A stretch of DNA of 64,000 nt from Betaproteobacteria bacterium GR16-43 (lineage in GTDB: Bacteria; Pseudomonadota; Gammaproteobacteria; Burkholderiales; Usitatibacteraceae). The notes below the pieces were generated by a model. It had not been told where the DNA came from, made no database searches, and worked only from the letters and a program-made list of their open reading frames with translations. Below, one piece after another: positions 13,644 to 21,934 of the stretch (position 1 is its first letter; each line of letters opens with the position of its first letter). The translations under genes were made by a program, and so were the position numbers. Where the stretch lies: the NCBI GenBank assembly GCA_001953215.1, contig CP019169.1:1984001-2048000 (forward strand), read 5' to 3'.

Positions 13644-15128
13644 TCAGGCCGATTCGGATTCGCGCTTGCGCGTGCCGCAGCCTCCGCCGCCTATCGTTGC
13701 GCACCCGGCCTTGCCCGCGTCCTTGGCGACTTCGTCGACGGCGCAGCAGCTGTCCTCGCGCGCCTTGGGCGGGCCTCCGCAGCAGGAGGACGACGCGAGC
13801 ACGGGCAATTCGACCTCGGCGGCTGCCGGCTCGCCGCTCGAGCAGCATCCGGAAGAGGCTTCGTCGAATTGCGTCGAGCACACGCCGGTCTGCGGCAACT
13901 CGAGCTGCACGAGATCGGCCGCCGCGAAATCCCCCGCGAGTGCCGCGGCGACCGAGCGGACCTGTTCGTATCCCGTGGCGAGCAGGAAGTTGGGCGCGCG
14001 GCCGTAACTCTTCGAGCCCACCGCGTAGTAGCGAACTTCCGGATGCGCCAGTTCCCGGTGCCCATGCGGCCGCACCGTGCCACAACTGTGGACGTTGGGA
14101 TCGATGAGGGGGGCGAGCGCCTCCGTGCTTTCCAGCCACGCGTCGAGCTTCAATCGCAGTTCCGAGGCGATCGAGAGATCGGGCCTTCCGCCGGTGGCGA
14201 CGATGATCTCGTCGATGCCTTCGATCGTGCGCGTCGAACCGTCGGGGCCGAGGCCTTCGACGGTGATCGCACCGTTGGACGGGCGAAGGGCCGAAGTGCG
14301 GAAGTCGGCGTGCACTTCGAGCTGCCCGCTCTCCGACAAGCGCTTCAACCGCTGGCCGAGCGCGCCGCGGGCGGACAGGCCATCATTCTCCCCGCCGCCG
14401 AAGATGCGCGCGAAGTTGTGGCCGCGAATGGTCCACGCGATGCGGGTCCCCTTTTCTTCCTCGGCGAGTCTTGCGAGCGCCAGCAATCCGCCCGCCGCCG
14501 AGTGGCCCGCACCGGCGACCAACACGCGCTTGCCGGCGTATCGCTTGCGCATCGCGCCCAGGACGTCGGGCATGCCATAGGCGATGTGCGCGGCCGATTC
14601 GCGTTCGCCGATGGCTGGAAGGCCGTTCGCGCCGAGCGGGTTGGGGCGCGCCCACGTCCCGGTGGCGTCGATCACCGCCCAGGCGCGGAATTCTCGCGGG
14701 CCCCCGGGCGTCTCCGCGCGGATCACGAAGGGCGCGTCGTCGCGACCCTGGGTCTTCACCTTGTCGAAGCCGTCGCGCGAAAGGCTCTCGACGCGGTGCC
14801 GCAAGAGGATCGCGCCCGACAGGGACGGATGTTCCGCGAGCGGCGCGAGGTAGTGGTCGATGACCTCGCCTGCGGTGGGCAGGTCGTCCAACGCCGGAGC
14901 ACGCCACGGCGTCGTGGAGAGCAGGCGCAGTGCCGCAGCGTCCATGTTGTAGCGCCACGGCGAGAAGAGCTTCACGTGCCGCACGTCCTGCAAGCTTCCC
15001 GCGATGGTTGCACCGGCCTCGAACACGAGGGGCTGCAGGCCGCGTTCAAGCAGGTGCGCGGCGGCGGCGAGGCCCACGGGCCCGGCGCCGATCACGGCCA
15101 CGACGCGCTTCGACGATTCGCTCTTCAT
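13644..15128 (-). CDS. FAD/NAD(P)-dependent monooxygenase-like protein with cysteine-rich C-terminal tail (ArsO-like)
   Basis: This 494-residue flavoprotein has an N-terminal FAD loop VIGAGPVGLAAA (about residues 13-24), a second Rossmann motif VAGAGHSAAGG in the middle for NAD(P)H, and ATGGRPDLS later, as in flavin-containing monooxygenases. Similar proteins occur in ars islands as ArsO-like oxidoreductases. From about residue 416 the fold ends and a low-complexity tail begins with nine cysteines, including three CC pairs (428-429, 449-450, 461-462) and single cysteines at 417, 476 and 484. The tail could bind trivalent arsenic, another thiophilic metal or a persulfide; this is inference. 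Its ATG overlaps the arsR stop (ATGA). Confidence 0.8.
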   Translation of the reverse strand: MKSESSKRVVAVIGAGPVGLAAAAHLLERGLQPLVFEAGATIAGSLQDVRHVKLFSPWRYNMDAAALRLLSTTPWRAPALDDLPTAGEVIDHYLAPLAEHPSLSGAILLRHRVESLSRDGFDKVKTQGRDDAPFVIRAETPGGPREFRAWAVIDATGTWARPNPLGANGLPAIGERESAAHIAYGMPDVLGAMRKRYAGKRVLVAGAGHSAAGGLLALARLAEEEKGTRIAWTIRGHNFARIFGGGENDGLSARGALGQRLKRLSESGQLEVHADFRTSALRPSNGAITVEGLGPDGSTRTIEGIDEIIVATGGRPDLSIASELRLKLDAWLESTEALAPLIDPNVHSCGTVRPHGHRELAHPEVRYYAVGSKSYGRAPNFLLATGYEQVRSVAAALAGDFAAADLVQLELPQTGVCSTQFDEASSGCCSSGEPAAAEVELPVLASSSCCGGPPKAREDSCCAVDEVAKDAGKAGCATIGGGGCGTRKRESESA

Positions 15129-15493
15129 GCGGCACTCCTTTTGGGGGGGTCGGCGGGCGGGCAACAGGCGGCCACGGCCTGCCCGATGCGCGCCACCTGC
15201 GGCGCGGGCATGCCCTGGCAGCATTTCTCGGTGAGGAAGGCGATCAGCTCGGACATCTCCGCGTAGTTGGCGGCGTAGTAAATGAACCGGCCGTCCTGCC
15301 GCGCCTTCACGAGCCCGGCGGCGGCCAGGCCCTTCAGGTGGAAGGAGAGGGTGGACGCGGGCGCGCCGACGGCTTCGGCGATCACCCCGGCGGCGACGCC
15401 CTCGGGCCCCGCCTGGACCAGCGCCCTGAAGATGGAAAGCCGGGTTTCCTGGGCCAGCGCCTCGAGAACCCGCACCGCATTTGTCAGTTTCAT
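15125..15493 (-). CDS. arsR: ArsR/SmtB-family transcriptional repressor
   Basis: A 122-residue winged-helix protein beginning MKLTNAVRVLEALAQETRL, with recognition-helix region PASTLSFHLKGLAAAGLV and wing DGRFIYYAA. It lacks the CVC metal site in the recognition helix of classical ArsR. Instead it has two vicinal cysteine pairs near the C-terminus (91-92 and 110-111), resembling the atypical C-terminal sensors described for Acidithiobacillus-type ArsR. It heads the five-gene leftward operon and probably represses it until arsenite binds. The ATG at 15493 was chosen because longer readings run through the promoter region toward tpiA. Confidence 0.92.
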   Translation of the reverse strand: MKLTNAVRVLEALAQETRLSIFRALVQAGPEGVAAGVIAEAVGAPASTLSFHLKGLAAAGLVKARQDGRFIYYAANYAEMSELIAFLTEKCCQGMPAPQVARIGQAVAACCPPADPPKRSAA

Positions 15494-15502
15494 ATTTCCA
15501 GA

Positions 15503-15528
15503 ATTATAGAAACGACGGCGAAAGTCAA
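15503..15528 (-). promoter_or_regulatory. Candidate promoter/operator of the ars operon
   Basis: On the minus strand TTGACT (15523-15528) and TATAAT (15503-15508) precede arsR, but the 14-base spacer is short. The TATAAT ends nine bases before the ATG. TTTC and GAAA flank it as a small inverted repeat (15496-15513), a plausible ArsR operator. Only the AT-rich -10 is convincing. Confidence 0.4.
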
Positions 15529-15548
15529 GCGCGAGGCGGGCGGCGTGT

Positions 15549-15578
15549 TTGACCCCCCATGCTGCGACGCGGTAAAAT
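15549..15578 (+). promoter_or_regulatory. Probable sigma-70 promoter of tpiA
   Basis: TTGACC at 15549-15554 and TAAAAT at 15573-15578 are separated by 18 bases and lie 46 bases upstream of the tpiA ATG, on the strand opposite to the ars promoter. Confidence 0.6.
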
Positions 15579-15623
15579 CGTCGGGTTTTCCGAGAGTCAG
15601 CTACGGCAAGAAGACCGGACGCC

Positions 15624-16385
15624 ATGCGCCCCAAGTACGTTGTCGGCAACTGGAAGCAAAACGGCAGTCTCGCCGGCAACCAGGCCCTCCTGAAGGCGGT
15701 GTTAGCGGGCGTCGCGGCGGCCCCGGGGCGGCATTGCGCGGTTTGCGTGCCGTTTCCGTACCTGGACCAGGCCGAAAGCCTGCTGAAGGGCTCGGCCATC
15801 GCCTGGGGTTGCCAGGACGTGAGCCGGTTCGACAAGGGCGCCTATACCGGCGACGTGTCGGGCGGCATGGTGGCGGAGTTCGGCGCTCGCTACGCGATCG
15901 TCGGGCACTCGGAACGCCGGACTGTGTTCGGCGACACGGATGCGATCGTCGTGGAGAAGTTCGCCGCGGCGAAGCGATCGGGCCTCACGCCGATCTTCTG
16001 CGTCGGGGAAACGCTCGCGGAGCGCGAGTCCGGCGTGATGGAAAAGGTGCTCGCGGCGCAGGTGGACAGCCTGCTCGAGAAGCACGGCGCGGCGAGCCTC
16101 GAAGGGGCCGTGCTCGCGTATGAGCCGGTCTGGGCGATCGGAACGGGCCGCACGGCGACGGCGGCCCAGGCGAACGAAGCGCAGGCATTCATCCGCCAGC
16201 GCATCGCCGCGAAGGATGCAGGTGTCGCGAAGGGCCTGGCGATCCTCTACGGAGGAAGCGTCAAGGGGTCGAACGCGGCGGAGTTGTTCGCGATGCCGGA
16301 TGTCGATGGCGGCTTGATCGGCGGGGCGTCGCTGGTAGCGGAAGATTTCGTGGCGATCTGGCGGGCTGCCGGCGCCGCAAGGTGA
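15624..16385 (+). CDS. tpiA: Triose-phosphate isomerase
   Basis: TpiA interconverts dihydroxyacetone phosphate and glyceraldehyde-3-phosphate in glycolysis and gluconeogenesis. The 253-residue protein starts MRPKYVVGNWKQNGS with the substrate-binding Asn and Lys. It contains IVGHSERR with the catalytic His (about 95) and YEPVWAIGTG with the catalytic Glu (about 167). The phosphate-binding loop follows as YGGSVKGSN and GGLIGGASL. Sixteen bases separate it from secG. The order tpiA-secG-tRNA-Leu-nuoA is a familiar betaproteobacterial arrangement. Confidence 0.97.
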   Translation: MRPKYVVGNWKQNGSLAGNQALLKAVLAGVAAAPGRHCAVCVPFPYLDQAESLLKGSAIAWGCQDVSRFDKGAYTGDVSGGMVAEFGARYAIVGHSERRTVFGDTDAIVVEKFAAAKRSGLTPIFCVGETLAERESGVMEKVLAAQVDSLLEKHGAASLEGAVLAYEPVWAIGTGRTATAAQANEAQAFIRQRIAAKDAGVAKGLAILYGGSVKGSNAAELFAMPDVDGGLIGGASLVAEDFVAIWRAAGAAR

Positions 16386-16401
16386 ATTCGAAAGGTTCCA
16401 G

Positions 16402-16767
16402 ATGCAAACGGCAATCCTGATCCTGCACATCCTCGCGGCCTTCTCGGTCGTGATCCTCGTGCTGCTCCAGCACGGCAAGGGCGCCGACATGGGCGCGGCC
16501 TTCGGCAGCGGCTCGGCGGGCAGCCTCTTCGGCTCCGCGGGCGCCGCCAACTTCCTTTCGCGCTCCACGGGCGTGCTCGCGGCGGTGTTCTTCGCGACCA
16601 GCCTGGGGCTCACGTATTTCTCCGCGTCGCCGGCCAAGTCGGGCGGCGTCACCTCCGGCCTCGAGGCCCCGAAGACCGATGCGAAGGACGCCGCGAAGAC
16701 CGCGCCCGCCGCCCCGGTCGTGCCGGGCGCTCCGGCCGCCGGCAAGTCCCAGGAGATCCCGAAGTAA
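16402..16767 (+). CDS. secG: Preprotein translocase subunit SecG
   Basis: SecG is the small third subunit of the SecYEG channel. The 121-residue protein has two membrane segments (about residues 2-22 and 52-72) joined by the conserved loop VLLQHGKGADMGAAFGSGSAGSLFGSAG, quoted here as two parts: VLLQHGKGADMGAAFGSGS and SLFGSAG. An alanine/proline/lysine-rich tail follows, as is common in betaproteobacteria. It is probably co-transcribed with tpiA and followed by tRNA-Leu. Confidence 0.93.
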   Translation: MQTAILILHILAAFSVVILVLLQHGKGADMGAAFGSGSAGSLFGSAGAANFLSRSTGVLAAVFFATSLGLTYFSASPAKSGGVTSGLEAPKTDAKDAAKTAPAAPVVPGAPAAGKSQEIPK

Positions 16768-16821
16768 GTACCCTCGCGGGTTCGCGAGGTCCCTCGCAGT
16801 CGATTTGCTGCACAAAGCGTT

Positions 16822-16906
16822 GCCGTCGTGGTGGAATTGGTAGACACGCTGTCTTGAGGGGGCAGTGCCGAAAGGCGTAAGAGTTCGAGTCTCTTCGACG
16901 GCACCA
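16822..16906 (+). tRNA. tRNA-Leu, anticodon GAG
   Basis: An 85-nt cloverleaf with acceptor arms GCCGTCG (16822-16828) and CGACGGC (16896-16902), discriminator A and an encoded CCA end (16904-16906). The anticodon loop TTGAGGG gives anticodon GAG. The T loop reads GTTCGAGTC, and a long variable arm (TGCCGAAAGGCGT) marks it as a class II leucine tRNA. It lies between secG and nuoA. Confidence 0.95.
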
Positions 16907-16927
16907 ACAAAAGGCGGTAAGGGCTGC

Positions 16928-17296
16928 ATGCTCGAGAACTATTTCCCGGTCCTGCTGTTCCTCGTCATCGGCGCGCTGGTGGGCGTCGGTGGCATCGCCG
17001 TCAGCGGCGCGCTCGCGCGGCTGTCCGGGGCGCAGAACCCGGATCCCGAAAAGCTTTCCCCGTTCGAATGCGGATTCGAGGCCTTCGAGGACGCGCGCAT
17101 GAAGTTCGACGTGCGCTACTACCTCGTGGCAATCCTCTTCATCCTCTTCGACCTCGAGATCGCCTTCCTCTTCCCGTGGGCGGTCGTGCTGCAGGACCTC
17201 GGCTGGTTCGGGTTCTGGGCGATGATGGTGTTCCTCGCGATCCTCGTCGTGGGCTTCGTCTACGAATGGAAAAAAGGAGCGCTCGAATGGGAGTGA
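16928..17296 (+). CDS. nuoA: NADH-quinone oxidoreductase subunit A
   Basis: NuoA is a small membrane subunit of respiratory complex I at the junction with the hydrophilic arm. The 122-residue protein has three membrane segments and the conserved hinge loop [20 protein letters not shown], followed by [20 protein letters not shown], both typical of NuoA. The ATG at 16928 starts MLENYFPV. The last ten bases overlap nuoB, whose AAGGAG ribosome-binding site lies inside nuoA at 17274-17279. Confidence 0.97.
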   Translation: MLENYFPVLLFLVIGALVGVGGIAVSGALARLSGAQNPDPEKLSPFECGFEAFEDARMKFDVRYYLVAILFILFDLEIAFLFPWAVVLQDLGWFGFWAMMVFLAILVVGFVYEWKKGALEWE

Positions 17297-17775
17297 TGAA
17301 AGAAGGCGGCCTGTCCGACCAGGGCTTCGTCGTCACCACCGTCGACAGCGTCCTCAACTGGGCGCGCACCGGCTCGCTCTGGCCCATGACCTTCGGCCTC
17401 GCCTGCTGCGCGGTCGAGATGATGCATGCCGGCGCCGCGCGTTACGACCTCGACCGCTTCGGCATCGTGTTTCGCCCGAGCCCGCGCCAGTCGGATCTCA
17501 TGATCGTCGCCGGCACGCTCTGCAACAAGATGGCCCCGCCGCTGCGCAAGGTCTACGACCAGATGGCCGAGCCGCGCTGGGTACTCTCGATGGGCACGTG
17601 CGCCAACGGCGGCGGCTACTACCACTACTCGTACGCCGTCGTGCGCGGCTGCGACCGCATCGTGCCCGTGGACATCTACGTGCCGGGATGCCCGCCGACG
17701 GCCGAAGCGCTGCTCTACGGCCTCATCCAGTTGCAGAACAAGATCAAGCGAACCCACACCATCTCGCGCCGCTAG
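17287..17775 (+). CDS. nuoB: NADH-quinone oxidoreductase subunit B
   Basis: NuoB carries the terminal Fe-S cluster N2 that passes electrons to quinone. The 162-residue product has the N2 ligands Cys40, Cys41, Cys105 and Cys135, in the segments [21 protein letters not shown] and [11 protein letters not shown]. The ATG at 17287 is preferred to ATG 17296 because AAGGAG sits seven bases before it and MGVMKEGG matches family N-termini. It overlaps nuoA by ten bases and is followed after four bases by nuoC. Confidence 0.97.
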   Translation: MGVMKEGGLSDQGFVVTTVDSVLNWARTGSLWPMTFGLACCAVEMMHAGAARYDLDRFGIVFRPSPRQSDLMIVAGTLCNKMAPPLRKVYDQMAEPRWVLSMGTCANGGGYYHYSYAVVRGCDRIVPVDIYVPGCPPTAEALLYGLIQLQNKIKRTHTISRR

Positions 17776-17779
17776 CCGA

Positions 17780-18385
17780 ATGCCAGCCAACCTGGAGGCC
17801 CTGAAGGGCTCCGTCGAAACCGCACTGGGCGAGCGCGTGCGCTCCTCCGTGTCCGATCGCGGCGAGCTCACCGTCACGGTGGCCGCGGCCGACCTCGTCG
17901 CCGCGATGAAGCTGCTGCGCGACGACGCGGCGCTCGCGTTCACCACGCTGATCGACGTGATCGGCGTCGACTACAGCGGCTTCGGCGATGGCGCCTACGA
18001 CGGCCCGCGCTTCGCGGTGATCTACAACCTGCTCTCCATCCGCCACAACACGCGGGTGCGCGTGAAGGTCTTCGCGCCCAACGACGACATGCCCGTCGTG
18101 GATTCGGTGATCGACGTGTGGCCCGGGGCCAACTGGTTCGAGCGCGAGGCTTTCGACCTCTACGGCATCATCTTCAAGGGGCACCCGGACCTGCGCCGCA
18201 TCCTCACGGACTACGGCTTCGTGGGCCACCCGTTCCGCAAGGACTTCCCGATCTCCGGCTACGTCGAGATGCGCTACGACCCGCAGCAGCGCCGGGTGAT
18301 CTACCAGCCGGTCTCCATCGAGCCGCGCGAAATCGTGCCGCGCGTGATCCGCGAGGGCTCCTACGGCGATTCCGGGAAAACCTGA
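17780..18385 (+). CDS. nuoC: NADH-quinone oxidoreductase subunit C
   Basis: NuoC is a 30-kDa-type peripheral subunit that, with NuoD, frames the quinone site. The 201-residue protein ends with the family signature [17 protein letters not shown], then [13 protein letters not shown] and [18 protein letters not shown]. It is separate from nuoD, as in betaproteobacteria, rather than fused as in E. coli. Three bases separate its stop from the nuoD ATG. Confidence 0.96.
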   Translation: MPANLEALKGSVETALGERVRSSVSDRGELTVTVAAADLVAAMKLLRDDAALAFTTLIDVIGVDYSGFGDGAYDGPRFAVIYNLLSIRHNTRVRVKVFAPNDDMPVVDSVIDVWPGANWFEREAFDLYGIIFKGHPDLRRILTDYGFVGHPFRKDFPISGYVEMRYDPQQRRVIYQPVSIEPREIVPRVIREGSYGDSGKT

Positions 18386-18388
18386 CGC

Positions 18389-19642
18389 ATGGCCGAAATC
18401 CGCAACTACACGATGAACTTCGGGCCGCAGCATCCGGCGGCCCATGGCGTGCTGCGCCTGGTGCTGGAGCTCGACGGCGAAGTGATCCAGCGAGCCGACC
18501 CGCACATCGGCCTGCTGCACCGCGCCACCGAGAAGCTCGCCGAGACGCGCACCTACATCCAGACGGTCCCGTACATGGACCGCCTCGACTACGTCTCGAT
18601 GATGGCCAACGAGCACGCGTACGTGATGGCCATCGAGAAGCTGCTCGGCGTGGACGTGCCCAAACGCGCGCAGTACATCCGCGTGATGTTCGACGAGATC
18701 ACGCGGATCCTGAACCATTTGCTCTGGCTGGGCGCGCACGCGCTGGACGTGGGCGCGATGACCGTCTTCCTCTACGCCTTCCGCGAGCGCGAAGACCTCA
18801 TGGATTGCTACGAGGCGGTGTCGGGCGCGCGCATGCACGCTGCGTACTACCGCCCGGGCGGGGTCTACCGCGACCTTCCCGAGAAGATGCCGCAGTACAA
18901 GCCCTCGCAGGTGAAGAACGAGGCCGAGATCAAGCGCCTGAACGAGAATCGCCAGGGTTCGCTGCTCGACTTCATCGAGGATTTCACCCGGCGTTTCCCG
19001 GGCTACGTCGACGAGTACGAGACGCTCCTCACCGAGAACCGCATCTGGAAGCAGCGCACCGTGGGCATCGGCGTGGTGACGCCGGAGCGCGCGCAGGCGC
19101 TGGGCTTCACCGGCCCGATGCTGCGGGGCTCGGGCATCGCCTGGGACCTGCGCAAGAAGCAGCCGTACGAGGTCTACGACAAGCTCGACTTCGACATTCC
19201 GGTCGGCACGAACGGCGATTGCTACGACCGCTACCTCGTGCGCATGCAGGAGTTCCGCGAATCCAACCGGATCATCCAGCAGTGCGTCGCGTGGCTGCGC
19301 AAGAATCCCGGCCCGGTCATCACCTCGAACCACAAGGTGGCCCCGCCGTCGCGCGAGGAGATGAAGGCGTCGATGGAAGAGCTGATCCACCATTTCAAGC
19401 TCTTCTCCGAAGGCTTCCACGTGCCCCCGGGCGAGGTGTACGCCGCGGTCGAGCACCCGAAGGGCGAGTTCGGCATCTTCCTGTGCTCCGACGGGGCGAA
19501 CAAGCCGTGGCGCATGAAGATCCGCGCGCCGGGCTTCGCGCACCTGTCGGCGATGGACGAGATGACCAAGGGCCACATGATCGCGGACGTGGTCGCCATC
19601 ATCGGCACCATGGACATCGTCTTCGGCGAGGTCGACCGGTGA
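18389..19642 (+). CDS. nuoD: NADH-quinone oxidoreductase subunit D
   Basis: NuoD is the 49-kDa-type subunit lining the quinone pocket. The 417-residue protein begins [20 protein letters not shown], the conserved N-terminal loop with the quinone-site histidine. It contains [32 protein letters not shown] and the C-terminal FGEVDR typical of the family. Its stop overlaps the GTG start of a cupin gene by four bases, and nuoE comes only after that, which is an unusual interruption. Confidence 0.97.
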   Translation: MAEIRNYTMNFGPQHPAAHGVLRLVLELDGEVIQRADPHIGLLHRATEKLAETRTYIQTVPYMDRLDYVSMMANEHAYVMAIEKLLGVDVPKRAQYIRVMFDEITRILNHLLWLGAHALDVGAMTVFLYAFREREDLMDCYEAVSGARMHAAYYRPGGVYRDLPEKMPQYKPSQVKNEAEIKRLNENRQGSLLDFIEDFTRRFPGYVDEYETLLTENRIWKQRTVGIGVVTPERAQALGFTGPMLRGSGIAWDLRKKQPYEVYDKLDFDIPVGTNGDCYDRYLVRMQEFRESNRIIQQCVAWLRKNPGPVITSNHKVAPPSREEMKASMEELIHHFKLFSEGFHVPPGEVYAAVEHPKGEFGIFLCSDGANKPWRMKIRAPGFAHLSAMDEMTKGHMIADVVAIIGTMDIVFGEVDR

Positions 19643-20124
19643 GCGTCATTGCCAAGCGTGTCGTCAACATCGACGAACTCAAGCTCGAGCCGTTCGAGCA
19701 GGGTGACCAGTACCGGTCCGAGGGCGCGCGCATCGGCCCGATGCTCGGTGCCAAGGACCTCGGGTATTCGTACGACGTGGTGCCCCCGGGCAAGCGGTCG
19801 TGCCCGTTCCACAGCCACCACGGCGAAGAGGAGATGTTCTTCATCGTGAAGGGCACCGGCACGCTGCGCTACGGCCAGGAGACGCGCAAGGTGCGCGCCG
19901 GCGACTTCATCTGCTGCCCCACGGGCGGGCCGGATACCGCGCACCAGATCGTCAACGATTCCGATGCGCCCCTCGCCTACATTTCCGTGTCGACCATGCT
20001 GCCCGCGGAGGTCTGCGAGTACCCGGATTCGGGCAAGGTCGGCGCGTTCGGCGGCGCCGGCACGACGCGCCTGCGCCACATGACGGAAGTCTCCAGCGCC
20101 GTGGATTACTGGAAAGGCGAATGA
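19639..20124 (+). CDS. Cupin-domain protein inside the nuo operon
   Basis: A 161-residue single-domain cupin. Motif 1 is [18 protein letters not shown], with two metal-ligand histidines and a glutamate; motif 2 is [19 protein letters not shown], with the third histidine. Such proteins usually bind a divalent metal, but the substrate cannot be predicted. It starts at GTG 19639 overlapping nuoD (GTGA), and its stop overlaps the nuoE ATG (ATGA), so it is translated as part of the complex I message. A cupin is not a known complex I subunit; a role in assembly or redox adaptation is only a guess. Confidence 0.85.
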   Translation: MSVIAKRVVNIDELKLEPFEQGDQYRSEGARIGPMLGAKDLGYSYDVVPPGKRSCPFHSHHGEEEMFFIVKGTGTLRYGQETRKVRAGDFICCPTGGPDTAHQIVNDSDAPLAYISVSTMLPAEVCEYPDSGKVGAFGGAGTTRLRHMTEVSSAVDYWKGE

Positions 20125-20600
20125 CGATGCTCTCCGCCAGCGCGGTCGAGAAGATCGAGCGCGAAACGCGCAAGTACCCGCCCGAGCAGCGCCAGTCCGC
20201 GGTGATGAGCGCGCTCGCCATCGCGCAGGACGAGCACGGCTGGCTCTCCAACGAGGTGATGGAAGCGGTCGCGAAGGTGCTGGGCATGCCGCCCGTCGCG
20301 GTCTACGAGGTCGCCACGTTCTACGCGATGTACAACTTGAAGCCGAACGCGCGCCACAAGGTGACCGTGTGCACCAACCTGCCGTGCGCGCTCTCCGGCG
20401 GCGCGGACGCGGCCGAGTACCTGAAGAAGAAGCTCGGCGTGGACTTCAACGAGACCACGGCCGACGGCGCGTTCACGCTGAAGGAAGGCGAGTGCATGGG
20501 CGCGTGCGGCGATGCGCCGGTGCTCCTCGTGGACAACAAGCGCATGTGCAGCTTCATGTCGAACGCGAAGCTGGACAAGCTGATCGAGGAGCTGAAGTAA
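20121..20600 (+). CDS. nuoE: NADH-quinone oxidoreductase subunit E
   Basis: NuoE is the 24-kDa-type subunit of the NADH dehydrogenase module and carries a 2Fe-2S cluster. The 159-residue protein has the thioredoxin-like cluster ligands Cys84, Cys89, Cys125 and Cys129 in [12 protein letters not shown] and [17 protein letters not shown] a few bases upstream supports ATG 20121; a second ATG at 20127 is possible. Its last base is the first base of the nuoF ATG. Confidence 0.96.
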   Translation: MTMLSASAVEKIERETRKYPPEQRQSAVMSALAIAQDEHGWLSNEVMEAVAKVLGMPPVAVYEVATFYAMYNLKPNARHKVTVCTNLPCALSGGADAAEYLKKKLGVDFNETTADGAFTLKEGECMGACGDAPVLLVDNKRMCSFMSNAKLDKLIEELK

Positions 20601-21934
20601 TGGCCATCATCGACTACGGCCCCGACGCCGTCATCATGAAGGGCCTCACGGGCGAGAACTGGCGCCTGAAGGACTACGAGGCGCGCGGCGGCTATGCGGC
20701 GCTGAAGAAGATCGTGAACGAGAAGCTCACCCCGGACGCGATCATCGCCGAGGTGAAGAAGGGCGCGCTGCGCGGCCGCGGCGGCGCCGGGTTCCCCACG
20801 GGCCTGAAGTGGACCTTCATGCCCAAGAACTACACCGGGCAGAAGTACGTCGTGTGCAATTCCGACGAGGGCGAGCCCGGCACGTTCAAGGACCGCGACA
20901 TCCACCGCTACAACCCGCATATCCTCATCGAGGGAATGATCATCGCCGGGTACTGCATGGGGGCCACGGTCGGGTTCAACTACATCCACGGCGAGATCTG
21001 GGCCGAGTACGAGCGCTTCGAGGAAGCCCTCGAGGAAGCGCGCGCGGCCGGCTACCTCGGCAAGAACATCCTGGGCGGCGGCTTCGACTTCGAGCTCCAC
21101 GCCCACCACGGGTACGGCGCCTACATCTGCGGCGAGGAGACGGCGCTGCTGGAGTCGCTCGAGGGCAAGAAGGGCCAGCCGCGCTTCAAGCCGCCGTTCC
21201 CGGCCTCCTACGGCGTCTACGGCAAGCCGACCACGATCAACAACACCGAGACCTTCGCGGCCGTCCCCGCCATCGTGATGAACGGCGGCGACTGGTTCCT
21301 CGGCATGGGCAAGCCCAACAACGGCGGGACCAAGATTTTTTCGGTGTCCGGACATGTCAACCGGCCCGGTAATTACGAAGTGAAGCTTGGAACGCCGTTC
21401 GCGAAGCTGCTCGAGATGGCCGGCGGCATGCGCGGCGGCAAGAAGATCAAGGGCGTCATTCCCGGCGGCTCGTCCATGCCCGTGCTCACGGGCGAAGTGA
21501 TGATGGCCACCGACATGGACTACGACTCCATCGCGAAGGCCGGCTCGATGCTGGGCTCGGGCGCGGTGATCGTGATGGACGAGGAAACCTGCATGGTGAA
21601 GGCGGCGGAGCGGCTCGCCTACTTCTACTACGAGGAATCCTGCGGGCAGTGCACCCCGTGCCGCGAAGGCACGGGCTGGCTCTACCGCATCATCCAGAGG
21701 ATCGAGCACGGCGAGGGCCGCATGGAAGACCTCGACCTCCTGCTGAACCTCGCCGACAACATCCAGGGCCGCACGATCTGCGCGCTGGGCGACGCGGCCG
21801 CGATGCCGGTGCGCGCGTTCGTGAAGGTGTTCCGCGAGGAATTCGAGCACCACATCAAGCACAAGTGCTGCAGCGTGAAGCCCGGCGGTTACAGCTCGGC
21901 CAATCCCGACAGCGCGAAAATGGCGGCGGACTGA
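20600..21934 (+). CDS. nuoF: NADH-quinone oxidoreductase subunit F
   Basis: NuoF binds NADH and FMN and holds the 4Fe-4S cluster N3. The 444-residue protein shows the nucleotide-binding [13 protein letters not shown], the FMN region [15 protein letters not shown] and the cluster motif [12 protein letters not shown] with a further Cys in [14 protein letters not shown]. The start overlaps the nuoE stop (TAATG). The stop overlaps the nuoG ATG by one base. Confidence 0.97.
   Translation: MAIIDYGPDAVIMKGLTGENWRLKDYEARGGYAALKKIVNEKLTPDAIIAEVKKGALRGRGGAGFPTGLKWTFMPKNYTGQKYVVCNSDEGEPGTFKDRDIHRYNPHILIEGMIIAGYCMGATVGFNYIHGEIWAEYERFEEALEEARAAGYLGKNILGGGFDFELHAHHGYGAYICGEETALLESLEGKKGQPRFKPPFPASYGVYGKPTTINNTETFAAVPAIVMNGGDWFLGMGKPNNGGTKIFSVSGHVNRPGNYEVKLGTPFAKLLEMAGGMRGGKKIKGVIPGGSSMPVLTGEVMMATDMDYDSIAKAGSMLGSGAVIVMDEETCMVKAAERLAYFYYEESCGQCTPCREGTGWLYRIIQRIEHGEGRMEDLDLLLNLADNIQGRTICALGDAAAMPVRAFVKVFREEFEHHIKHKCCSVKPGGYSSANPDSAKMAAD

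Noticed and set aside
19639-20124. Cupin considered as a misread part of nuoD or nuoE
   Set aside because: Both flanking subunits are full length, and the frame has complete cupin motifs 1 and 2 with its own start and stop.
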